Source: Candidatus Thorarchaeota archaeon (GTDB taxonomy: Archaea > Asgardarchaeota > Thorarchaeia > Thorarchaeales > Thorarchaeaceae). Taken from it: DNA of 6,047 bases. Both the position numbers and the translations under genes were made by a program. Of this stretch, positions 1-6,047 are shown in pieces; the first letter of the stretch is position 1, and each line of letters starts with the position of its first letter. The notes beneath the pieces are model-generated. The model saw nothing but the letters and a program-made list of their open reading frames with translations, searched no databases and had not been told where the DNA came from. The stretch lies in assembly GCA_029855925.1 (NCBI GenBank), contig JAGSHP010000009.1, forward strand, positions 1 through 6,047, in the 5' to 3' direction.

Positions 1-1
1 C

Positions 2-3000
2 GAGGATGGCACCAAGACCTACTATGATAATTGGGCTGCATCGAGCAACAAGGGGAAGCCTGCCGGATTTGGCTGGTGGAATGACAACGGTATCTCCCAC
101 GGTACCGTACGAATTTCTCACGAGAGCTGGAACACCGACCCTGCACATGACAATAACTACGACAACTACTACTATCGCTGGTGGGATCAGAGTTCGTACG
201 AGTTCTGGGACACAGTCATCCCGACCATCTACGCGGTTCCCGGGACGGTCCTTGAAGAGACTTGTGTGACTGCTGTCTGGAACGGGACTGAAGGCATGGA
301 CGGCTACATGCGCATTTTCAACGCCACATCCCGTTTTCTCCCAATCTCTAGGGCTCTGGGAAATGTTTCTTCGTACTCCTTCAGAATCAATGTCAAGGAC
401 TTAGGTGGGAATAATGTCCCCAATGCAAATGTGACTCTCCTGAATCCGTCAACTGGCGAGCGACTGTACAAGAGCACTGGTGAACCATTTACAGGACTGA
501 CCGACTCCAATGGCAATGTGACGTTCATTGGTCTTCAGAATGAGACCTACACAATCTTTGTCTGGATTGACAGTCGGACTTGGTTAGATGAACAGTCTGG
601 TTCCTCAGGAATGAATGTGACTTGGTCAGGTGATCGTGATGCTGTGGGTCCGTTCACTCCGGTCTCAGTGACTCTGGATCTTGCGAGTATAACTCTTCAT
701 CTGGATGACCTGAGGAACAATCCAATGGGAACGGCAGGGGCGGAGACTGTTCAGGTCCGGGTCTATAATGCAACTGACCCATCTCCTGCGAATTGGCGTT
801 ATCTGGACTACGAATATACTGACGCGAGCGGTGATCTCACATTCAGTAGACTGCCAAAGTGCCACTGGGCATTCAAGTTCTCTTACTCCGATACTGACAC
901 GGGTCACATCTACCAATGGAGTGACTTCGACGAGTACATCTCCTATGATGTGCCTAAGTCGGCGATTACAGGCGATCTGACACGGAGCTGGAAGCTGCCG
1001 CTGGTCACTATCGACTTCAACGTCATAGCATATGATAACAACCCTGTTGAAAATGCTTATGTTCGTCTCTCAAAGAGAAACACAGGTGATACGATACCTG
1101 TGAGTAGGGCTGACAATTACAATGTCACTCACATGACCGATGCGAGTGGCGATGTCACTTTCTATCGCGTTCTCAATGGCACATGGAATGTCTATGTATA
1201 CAAGATGGACGACTTTGGCCAGACTGCGTTCAATGATACGATTCAACTGAGTGACATACAGGACTTCACCAGTTCACAGGCAGTTCTGCCACTGACAAGT
1301 CTCCGAGTCCTCGTCAAGGAGGGGGATAATCGTGTACCAAATGCAAAGGTCGAACTGTTCGCGAATGGTCAACTGTTGGCGACAGCGTATACTGATACGA
1401 GTGGGTGGTATAACTTCACATTCATCCGTGCAAACGACACATCGCTTTCGTACTCTGTCACAGTTAAGAAGATCGGTACTGACTCTGGACCTGCAATTGC
1501 GGGCCGTGACTTCTTGGAGTTCAATACCTATCATCTAACAACGCAAACGTACTCGACAGGATACACCGAACTAAACAGCACTAAAACGACTGAGGTTTGG
1601 TCATACGGCGACATTGGGACATTTACGGTGGGGTGGTACAATCGTACAGGAAATCTGACACATTATACGGATGAATCTCTGTCGAACTATGATTCGGGAT
1701 GGTTGAACTTCACCATCAAGTTCAACACGGTTGTAATAGGTCATGGGACATGGAACAGTAGTGGTGGTGACTACATCTCTCACACCTCTGGTATCTCATT
1801 TGTCGTGACAATCGATTCGATATACTTCCGCATGAATGCAAGCAGCACTCCTTATTTCATCGAGTTCAAGTCATATGCGCCTGGCTATGACAATGCTACC
1901 TACACGGTGACCGTGATCATAATAGTTGCCGACACGACTGCAAAGGGCAGCACATCCGAACCCATTTATTGGAGTGACGGTCTTGCTGGTAACTATTCAT
2001 TGTTCACGACTCCAAATGGTGGGAGCGGGTACAACCTGACAGATCTGAGTTATGCAAACTACACGGTGTACGACTCACTTCCGTTTAGTAGCGCAGTGAA
2101 GCTATCAACTGGTGTATTGGTCCATCAGGGTGATGGCATCTATCGATTCTCCGACGCGGTTCTCAATGCCTCAGATGTTGGTACCTACTACGTCTACATC
2201 TGGTTGTACAAGTATAACTATGTCAATCAGACCGTGACTGTCGAGGTGACCATTAACGCCGTTCTAACATCTGTGACATGGACTACACCGCCCTCTAACT
2301 ACTCGTGGGGCCCTGGATTGGGTACTGCCATCATTCAGTTCAATGACCTCATACACGGAACTGCGGTCAGTGCAAGTGGGGCCAGCATCACCATGAAGTG
2401 GATCAATACAGCAACTGGTGAAGTTGTGGTGGTCGCGAATCCTAGCAGTTTTACGTACTTGTTCTCCGAAACTATCGTATACAATGGGACTTGGCAGCTT
2501 CATGCCTATGTCTCGAAATCGAACTATCTCTCTGCAGACATGGTATCTCCGACCTTTACAGTATCACCACAGGACGCCCAATTGGTCGTGACCTCCTCGA
2601 CTGAAGCCACGATCGATTGGGGGACAACCGCTGTATTTGATTTGACCTACGAAACTCCAACAACTCATATCCCAATTGCCGGTGCGTCAATCATTGACAT
2701 TGCATGGGATGGCGAGGTCACGCTCATAGACAATGGTGATGGCACCTATGCCCTGCGACTGCTTGCAGTTCAACCTGCAGAGAATAGTACAGTCACATTC
2801 ACAATGTGGCTCGCCAACAGGACTTCGGACAACGAGTCTGTGACGGTGAACATTCTGATCCCTCTGACGGTTCAAGCTATGGAAGGCCAGTCGATTCAGA
2901 ATCCCGTGCAAGAATACTGGACCCATAACTTCACAGTTCACGTCATTAGTGGCGATGAATCAAATGGTTCCGTGTTCGTTTCGGGTGTGACGATCACATA

Positions 3001-5650
3001 TGACTTCCCAGCTGGTGGGTCAAGCGGAGTGCTGACCGAGAATGCAACTGGTGGATACTATTGGCTGGAGTTCCCAGCGTCTGATGCTCCTGGTCCAGGT
3101 GTCTATTCTATCACTCTGTCGGCCTCGCGTGTCGGGTGCATATCACAGACCACCACTCTCTACATTGAGGTCTTGGCCACCCCCACGATTGCAGCGGCTG
3201 ATAACCAGTTGCTCACAGTCTACTACGCAGACACCTATCTCCTGAACTTCAGCTGGTTCACCGAAATCGATGGCAACACCGGTATCGAGAATCCAGACGG
3301 CGTTCAGATAGAGCTATGGAAGGGAACGAACCGGCTCAATGATAGTATCAACGGCGTTGTAGATCTTGGTAGCGGTGACTATCAATTCCTGATGGACACA
3401 CGATCCCTCGGGATGTCTGCTGACTCGCCAGTCTATCCGACTAGCTACTACTTCATCATTACAATCCACAAGGTCGGCTATGCAAATCCCTTGGCGGTGA
3501 CCATTATCATACTGGTTCTCCAGACACCTGTTCAGATGACTGTTGACCCAGTCTCGCCAGTTGTGTGGTCCGAGCAGTTCACGATACGTGCCAATCTACG
3601 CGATGTGATTCATGACGAGTATGTGTGGGCTGATGCCAATGTGACTCTGAAGTACGGCACGTTCAGTGGTCTGTTCACATCTCTTGGGAATGGCACCTTT
3701 GTATACACTGGTGACTCATCACTTGTGTTTCCGGCGTCCTCATCGCCACTGGAGTTTACCATCGAGTACACGCTGCCGAACTACATTGATGGCTCGGTCA
3801 CAAGCACAATTGTGGTCACTCCGAGGCCTGCGTACATCACAATGATTGATGCGCCCGATGCGGCCTATGACTGGCAGGATGACTTCACGGTACGCCTTCA
3901 AGTCTATCTCAATGGAACGACCACTCAAGTCAATGTGACCGCGTACTACTACTGGGTTGAGTTCCCGAATATCAATGGCACAATGAACTACAATGGTGTC
4001 TGGTACGAGGCGACTGTTGACACGGGCAGGGTGCCTGCTGGAAGCTGGACTCTTCGACTTCACGGTGTCCGTGACAACTACACTGTGACGGCCTATGATG
4101 TTCCTATTGATGTTCAGCCACTACAGGCTACTCTAGTGCCTTCTACTGGCAGTCTAATCCCTGCCATCTTTGGTGTGAATCAGAGTGCAGAGGTCAAACT
4201 CGTCTTCTCATATGATTCGACTGTACTTGAAGGTGCAGAGGTGACCTTCAACTGGGCAGGTCTGGTGCGTACAGCCTCGTTCGCTGATGGGGCATACGTA
4301 TTCCAGTTCAATCCGTCCGGTGACTCATCTCTGGCAGTACCGGGCACGTATCCTCTGAACTTCACAGCCAGACTGATGAACTACACAACCGTTTCAACAA
4401 TCGTCACTCTGAAACTCGCAGCAGCCACTGAGATTCAGGGTGGACCATTTAGAGTTGAGGCTGAGCAGACCCTTCAGATCGTCTTCAAGTACTGGGACAC
4501 CATCAATGATCGTGCGGTCGCTTCAGTTGCTGATGCGCTGGTATACTATCAGATTGGTGATGGTGCAAAGGTCCCGCTCACGGCGGATCAGTTTGATGGT
4601 GAAAAATACATCATTACTCTTGCCGCCTCTGATATTGGTGACGTTTCCCCTGACCCCTATCTGATACGCATATTTGCATCCGCGCCGGGATACCAGAACT
4701 GGACGGAGTCAAATGCTGCGTACATCCAAGTCTACGTGGACTCGCCCACGGTAGATGTCTTGGGCTATCGCGTGCAACGTGACACTCTCTTCTTGGTCCT
4801 TCTTATGACTGCAGCATTCATTGGTATCGTGGCTGGTGCCACTGCTCTTCGTCGCTGGAGAATTCCATACCAGATCAAGCAGATTAATCGTGCTCTCAAG
4901 AGCATTGAGCGTGGGAAACATGCTTCTGTAGAGAACATCAAGTCGCTTGGTCAAGTGATATCGGAGCTGCTCGCACCGGGACTTGCCGAGCTGGATATCC
5001 CTGCTCCGACAATTGAGATGGTCCATGTTGAAGAATACGCAGAGATACTCGGAGGAGAGACCGAGGACCTTCTTGAGGGCCTAGACGTCTTGGATGCGAT
5101 AGACTCCGAGGAACCTAGCGCCCCTGAGGTCGATGTCGAATCCGAGATTGCTGCTGAGGTCGAGTCCGAGATTGCAGAGGCTGAGGCCGAAGAGGCTGTA
5201 CCTGAGGAGTCTCCTGTTGAAATGGAGACCGAAGAGCCACCAGAGGAACCTGAGGGCACGACAGAAATGGAGCCCGAAGATGATAAGGGTCTGTCCGAGT
5301 CGGCTGAGGCCGAAGTGGAGCCCGAGGCCGAACCGGAGATTGGTCATGAATCAATGGAGAGACCCCCCTCTGAAGATGCAGGAAGTGATGGCGAGGAGGC
5401 AGTGGACACCTCGCCCGAGGCGACCGAAGAATCTGATTTTGAAGACGACGACGAGCCTGCCGCGGAGGACTCGGTTCTCGACTCTGACCGTTCTGAAGGT
5501 GACGAGTCGGGCTCTGGCTCCGTGGATGAGCAGATCGAGGCTGATGAATCCGATTTGGAAGTTGACGAAGAGCTTCCGCCATTTGAAGAGTCAGATCTTG
5601 ATGACATTGATGGCTACGAGGACGACACGCCTGACGACAACGATGAGTGA
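2..5650 (+). CDS. Giant glycosylated multi-domain surface protein with C-terminal membrane anchor and acidic cytoplasmic tail (5' partial)
   Basis: The frame is open from the first complete codon of the window to TGA at 5648-5650 (1882 residues seen), so the true start and any signal peptide lie upstream. The GTG at 266 is an internal valine codon: in-frame protein-like sequence precedes it and no ribosome binding site stands before it. Layout by residue: 1-93 aromatic-rich, unrecognised; 125-490 four short beta modules with a TD-x-S/N-G motif; 510-1579 ten Ig-like modules; 1595-1616 membrane helix; RRWR stop-transfer at 1617; 1617-1683 helical juxtamembrane part; 1684-1882 acidic disordered tail. 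About 45 N-x-S/T sequons fall between residues 94 and 1566 and none after the helix. Only three cysteines are seen, so the fold is not disulphide-based. From architecture I infer a cell-surface adhesin, S-layer-associated or envelope scaffold protein whose tail could engage cytoplasmic partners. No catalytic motif is visible, but an enzymatic domain could precede the window. Coding status is near certain; function is not established. Confidence 0.93.
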   Translation, partial: EDGTKTYYDNWAASSNKGKPAGFGWWNDNGISHGTVRISHESWNTDPAHDNNYDNYYYRWWDQSSYEFWDTVIPTIYAVPGTVLEETCVTAVWNGTEGMDGYMRIFNATSRFLPISRALGNVSSYSFRINVKDLGGNNVPNANVTLLNPSTGERLYKSTGEPFTGLTDSNGNVTFIGLQNETYTIFVWIDSRTWLDEQSGSSGMNVTWSGDRDAVGPFTPVSVTLDLASITLHLDDLRNNPMGTAGAETVQVRVYNATDPSPANWRYLDYEYTDASGDLTFSRLPKCHWAFKFSYSDTDTGHIYQWSDFDEYISYDVPKSAITGDLTRSWKLPLVTIDFNVIAYDNNPVENAYVRLSKRNTGDTIPVSRADNYNVTHMTDASGDVTFYRVLNGTWNVYVYKMDDFGQTAFNDTIQLSDIQDFTSSQAVLPLTSLRVLVKEGDNRVPNAKVELFANGQLLATAYTDTSGWYNFTFIRANDTSLSYSVTVKKIGTDSGPAIAGRDFLEFNTYHLTTQTYSTGYTELNSTKTTEVWSYGDIGTFTVGWYNRTGNLTHYTDESLSNYDSGWLNFTIKFNTVVIGHGTWNSSGGDYISHTSGISFVVTIDSIYFRMNASSTPYFIEFKSYAPGYDNATYTVTVIIIVADTTAKGSTSEPIYWSDGLAGNYSLFTTPNGGSGYNLTDLSYANYTVYDSLPFSSAVKLSTGVLVHQGDGIYRFSDAVLNASDVGTYYVYIWLYKYNYVNQTVTVEVTINAVLTSVTWTTPPSNYSWGPGLGTAIIQFNDLIHGTAVSASGASITMKWINTATGEVVVVANPSSFTYLFSETIVYNGTWQLHAYVSKSNYLSADMVSPTFTVSPQDAQLVVTSSTEATIDWGTTAVFDLTYETPTTHIPIAGASIIDIAWDGEVTLIDNGDGTYALRLLAVQPAENSTVTFTMWLANRTSDNESVTVNILIPLTVQAMEGQSIQNPVQEYWTHNFTVHVISGDESNGSVFVSGVTITYDFPAGGSSGVLTENATGGYYWLEFPASDAPGPGVYSITLSASRVGCISQTTTLYIEVLATPTIAAADNQLLTVYYADTYLLNFSWFTEIDGNTGIENPDGVQIELWKGTNRLNDSINGVVDLGSGDYQFLMDTRSLGMSADSPVYPTSYYFIITIHKVGYANPLAVTIIILVLQTPVQMTVDPVSPVVWSEQFTIRANLRDVIHDEYVWADANVTLKYGTFSGLFTSLGNGTFVYTGDSSLVFPASSSPLEFTIEYTLPNYIDGSVTSTIVVTPRPAYITMIDAPDAAYDWQDDFTVRLQVYLNGTTTQVNVTAYYYWVEFPNINGTMNYNGVWYEATVDTGRVPAGSWTLRLHGVRDNYTVTAYDVPIDVQPLQATLVPSTGSLIPAIFGVNQSAEVKLVFSYDSTVLEGAEVTFNWAGLVRTASFADGAYVFQFNPSGDSSLAVPGTYPLNFTARLMNYTTVSTIVTLKLAAATEIQGGPFRVEAEQTLQIVFKYWDTINDRAVASVADALVYYQIGDGAKVPLTADQFDGEKYIITLAASDIGDVSPDPYLIRIFASAPGYQNWTESNAAYIQVYVDSPTVDVLGYRVQRDTLFLVLLMTAAFIGIVAGATALRRWRIPYQIKQINRALKSIERGKHASVENIKSLGQVISELLAPGLAELDIPAPTIEMVHVEEYAEILGGETEDLLEGLDVLDAIDSEEPSAPEVDVESEIAAEVESEIAEAEAEEAVPEESPVEMETEEPPEEPEGTTEMEPEDDKGLSESAEAEVEPEAEPEIGHESMERPPSEDAGSDGEEAVDTSPEATEESDFEDDDEPAAEDSVLDSDRSEGDESGSGSVDEQIEADESDLEVDEELPPFEESDLDDIDGYEDDTPDDNDE
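374..1471 (+). repeat. Four divergent carboxypeptidase-regulatory/CNA-B-like modules in the surface protein
   Basis: Four segments share the order V-x-V ... (V)PNA-x-V-x-L ... TD-x-S/N-G-x-x-x-F ... Y/W-x-V-x-V. They lie at 374-565, 749-886, 1004-1204 and 1298-1471 (residues 125-188, 250-295, 335-401, 433-490). The core motif reads LTDSNGNVTF at 497-526, YTDASGDLTF at 815-844, MTDASGDVTF at 1133-1162 and YTDTSGWYNF at 1388-1417. This pattern, with 'V-x-A-x-V' followed by 'TD-x-x-G-x-x-x-F', is typical of seven-strand beta-sandwich stalk domains of the carboxypeptidase-regulatory-like/CNA-B/SpaA type. In such proteins the modules act as rigid spacers. The second copy is the least complete. The domain class is assigned by pattern only. 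Confidence 0.6.
1529..4738 (+). repeat. Array of ten degenerate Ig-like beta-sandwich modules of about 100 residues
   Basis: Boundaries were set by eye at the recurrent hydrophobic V-x-V/I-x-V strand that ends each unit: 1529-1927, 1928-2254, 2255-2563, 2564-2860, 2861-3172, 3173-3517, 3518-3817, 3818-4114, 4115-4411 and 4412-4738. Most units show a W/Y-x-x-x-F-x-V-like strand near the start (for example VVWSEQFTI, YDWQDDFTV, EYWTHNFTV, IDWGTTAVFDL). A middle 'G-x-Y/F' strand follows (GDGIYRF, GDGTYAL, TGGYYWL, GSGDYQF, ADGAYVF). Later comes a stretch such as 'G-x-Y-x-L/I ... NY/GY' running into the terminal beta strand. Lengths run from 99 to 133 residues, the first unit being longest. The units are diverged at both protein and DNA level, so this is an old array. 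It probably forms an extended rod holding the N-terminal part away from the membrane. Confidence 0.65.
4784..4849 (+). other. Transmembrane helix of the surface protein
   Basis: Residues 1595-1616 (TLFLVLLMTAA then FIGIVAGATAL) form an uncharged 22-residue hydrophobic stretch with small residues in its second half. Arg and Asp precede it and RRWR follows at once, which by the positive-inside rule places the C-terminus in the cytoplasm. It is the only convincing membrane segment in the visible protein; other hydrophobic runs such as the IIIV and IIILV stretches are short beta strands closing Ig-like modules. The position near the C-terminus fits a single-pass protein with a cleaved or uncleaved N-terminal signal upstream of the window. 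Confidence 0.92.
4850..5050 (+). other. Juxtamembrane cytoplasmic helical region
   Basis: Residues 1617-1683 begin with RRWRIPYQIKQINRALKSIE and continue through SVENIKSLGQVISELLAPGL. The first part has hydrophobic residues at a helical spacing with Lys/Arg between them, as in an amphipathic helix lying on the inner membrane face or starting a coiled coil. The second part is a leucine-rich helix-like segment ending in 'LAELDIPAPTIEMVHVEEYAEIL'-type short motifs. Unlike the tail after it, this part is ordered-looking and mixed in charge, so it is the best candidate for a conserved partner-binding site. I do not recognise a named domain. Confidence 0.5.
5051..5647 (+). other. Acidic, low-complexity, probably disordered C-terminal tail
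   Basis: Residues 1684-1882 (199 residues) contain 88 Asp/Glu by my count against one Lys and two Arg, with much Pro, Ser and Ala, almost no aromatics and no Cys. Runs such as EDDDEP and DDTPDDNDE at the end are typical of intrinsically disordered acidic regions. There are no N-x-S/T sequons. Such tails can bind basic proteins or keep neighbouring molecules apart by charge; which applies here cannot be told. The codon composition (GAG, GAA, GAC, GAT rich) also creates long open frames in other phases that are not genes. Confidence 0.85.
5135..5182 (+). repeat. Two-copy 24-bp in-frame tandem repeat in the acidic tail
   Basis: Copies at 5135-5158 and 5159-5182 share the 17-base core GTCGA(A/G)TCCGAGATTGC and encode VESEIAAE and VESEIAEA. 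The high nucleotide identity in the first 17 bases, against the strongly diverged rest of the gene, points to a recent in-frame duplication by slippage. It fits a tail that grows and shrinks by repeat expansion. Confidence 0.75.
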
Positions 5651-5663
5651 TCTACTCGACTAT

Positions 5664-5703
5664 GAGGGAGATGTATTTCTCCCTCGCCCCACTTCTTTTT
5701 CTT
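5664..5703 (+). terminator. Hairpin plus T-rich run downstream of the surface-protein gene
   Basis: GAGGGAGA (5664-5671) and TCTCCCTC (5678-5685) form a perfect 8-bp stem around a 6-base loop, 13 bases after the stop codon. Six bases on, a pyrimidine run with a block of five T (5692-5703, CTTCTTTTTCTT) follows. In archaea the T-rich run alone can stop the polymerase, so the hairpin may instead protect the 3' end of the mRNA. The gap between stem and T-run is longer than in a standard bacterial intrinsic terminator. Confidence 0.65.
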
Positions 5704-5865
5704 GATAAATTTGTCCTCCTCAAGAACTGATGCGTTTGCTTGCAATCGACTATTTGGTGATATTCCGTACGATTTCTGAGACAATATTCGTCCAAGATTC
5801 TCTTATTAATCAAGAACGACTACCCCTTCATCCGTCTAGCGCAGGGTGTTTCCCGCTCAATTGCA

Positions 5866-5900
5866 ATGTAGTCAACTCAGGGACCATTGTCTGACTACAT
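5866..5900. promoter_or_regulatory. Perfect 9-bp inverted repeat, possible operator or leader hairpin
   Basis: ATGTAGTCA (5866-5874) and TGACTACAT (5892-5900) are exact reverse complements separated by 17 bases. The half-site centres are 26 bp apart, about two and a half helical turns. The dyad ends 73 bases before the ATG of the downstream gene. It could be a binding site for a dimeric regulator or a hairpin with a large loop in a 5' leader. No transcription start can be placed with confidence, so the choice is open. Confidence 0.4.
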
Positions 5901-5962
5901 GGTGCCTCCATTTGGTAATGATGGTGGCCGAAAACGATGATGCGGGAATGTGCGGCCGAATC

Positions 5963-5968
5963 AAGGAG
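5963..5968 (+). promoter_or_regulatory. Shine-Dalgarno sequence of the downstream gene
   Basis: AAGGAG is complementary to the conserved 3' end of 16S rRNA and ends 5 bases before the ATG at 5974. It favours that start over the in-frame ATG at 5980, which would be 11 bases away. An in-frame TGA at 5971-5973 lies directly before the first ATG, so no earlier start is possible. Confidence 0.7.
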
Positions 5969-5973
5969 ACTGA

Positions 5974-6047
5974 ATGAGAATGCCATTAGGTCTAGCTGTG
6001 TTGAAATGGGATGATGAACTGGGACCTGTTGTGACCGCCAAGACCCC
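5974..6047 (+). CDS. N-terminus of an unidentified cytoplasmic protein (3' partial)
   Basis: Only 24 full codons and two bases of the next are present (the second P below is certain whatever the third base): MRMPLGLAVLKWD then DELGPVVTAKTP. The start is set by an in-frame TGA immediately upstream and AAGGAG at proper spacing. The pattern is a hydrophobic strand (LGLAVLKW), an acidic turn (DDELGP) and a second strand (VVTAK), with no signal peptide or membrane helix. I recall similar 'hydrophobic strand-KWD-x-x-LGP' openings in uncharacterised archaeal proteins, and the two-strand start would suit a longin- or roadblock-like alpha/beta fold. That is a guess from 25 residues. It is on the same strand as the surface-protein gene but separated by 323 bases and a probable terminator, so it is likely its own transcript. 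Confidence 0.6.
   Translation, partial: MRMPLGLAVLKWDDELGPVVTAKT

Larger units (their letters stand above)
5651..5973. other. Intergenic region between the surface-protein gene and the next gene
   Basis: This 323-base stretch holds a hairpin with a T-rich run at its start, a 9-bp inverted repeat in its second half, and a Shine-Dalgarno sequence at its end. The middle (about 5704-5860) is more AT-rich and shows no tRNA-like fold or repeat array that I can see. The most TATA-like string is CTTATTAAT at 5802-5810, about 164 bases before the next start codon. If it were the promoter, the next mRNA would have a long leader containing the inverted repeat, but this is weak. A 54-codon open frame at 5730-5894 lacks a ribosome binding site and is judged to be chance. 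Confidence 0.7.

Noticed and set aside
6..269. 87-codon open frame at the start of the window
   Set aside because: It is a Thr/Arg-rich shadow in another phase of the large gene, whose own frame is open through this stretch and reads as credible protein.
5115..5582. 155-codon open frame on the - strand, and Ser-rich minus-strand frames at 4951-5259 and 5344-5607
   Set aside because: All lie opposite the low-complexity acidic tail, where Glu and Asp codons read in reverse give Ser, Leu, Arg and Pro codons. The products are low-complexity and the sense-strand gene is clear.
5133..5705. 190-codon open frame on the + strand overlapping the end of the large gene in another phase
   Set aside because: It arises from the GAG/GAA-rich repeats of the acidic tail read out of phase, giving an implausible Arg/Pro/Leu-rich product. 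It has no Shine-Dalgarno sequence and runs through the terminator hairpin.
5714..5720. Minus-strand AGGAGGA, a perfect Shine-Dalgarno-like string
   Set aside because: No start codon lies at a suitable distance on the minus strand and no reading frame follows, as the region leads into the terminator and the end of the sense gene.
5699..5726. Inverted repeat TTCTTG/CAAGAA after the T-rich run
   Set aside because: Only 6 bp with a 16-base spacer, weak pairing, and expected by chance in AT-rich sequence.
5730..5894. 54-codon open frame in the intergenic region
   Set aside because: No ribosome binding site precedes its ATG, the peptide resembles no family I know, and its stop falls inside the inverted repeat. 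A frame of this length by chance is common. A conserved orthologue would change this view.
5926..5960. Direct repeat GGCCGAA at 5926-5932 and 5954-5960
   Set aside because: Seven bases repeated 28 bp apart just before the next gene could be a regulator site, but it is too short to support without comparison to relatives.

Overview
The window holds most of one very large surface-protein gene, a 323-base intergenic region, and the first 25 codons of a second gene on the same strand. Base composition is moderate by eye. There is no rRNA, tRNA, CRISPR array or recognisable mobile element. The large protein looks archaeal: a long ectodomain of beta-sandwich-like modules packed with N-glycosylation sequons, one C-terminal membrane helix, and an acidic cytoplasmic tail. 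It has no LPXTG-type or other bacterial wall anchor. The style recalls large surface proteins of Asgard archaea (Thorarchaeota or Lokiarchaeota) or Thermoplasmata, but this placement is an inference from protein style and was not tested by any search.

Positions 2-5650: one reading frame stays open from the first full codon of the window to a TGA, giving at least 1882 residues with the N-terminus missing. In order it contains an aromatic-rich start without sequons (residues 1-93), four short carboxypeptidase-regulatory/CNA-B-like modules sharing a TD-x-S/N-G motif (about 125-490), ten Ig-like modules of about 100 residues (about 510-1579), a membrane helix (1595-1616), a basic juxtamembrane helix region (1617-1683), and a 199-residue tail with 88 Asp/Glu and only three Lys/Arg. 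I counted about 45 sequons by hand, all outside the membrane and none inside, which supports an N-out/C-in topology.

Positions 5651-5973: non-coding as far as I can tell. It begins with a GC-containing hairpin followed by a T-rich run (probable terminator), has a featureless AT-rich middle, and carries a perfect 9-bp inverted repeat (5866-5900) about 75 bases before the next gene.

Positions 5974-6047: start of a second gene with a good Shine-Dalgarno sequence (AAGGAG). Its first 25 residues look like two beta strands joined by a turn (KWDDELGP). The gene runs off the window, so its family cannot be fixed. The terminator between the genes suggests separate transcription, so a joint function is only a guess from adjacency.
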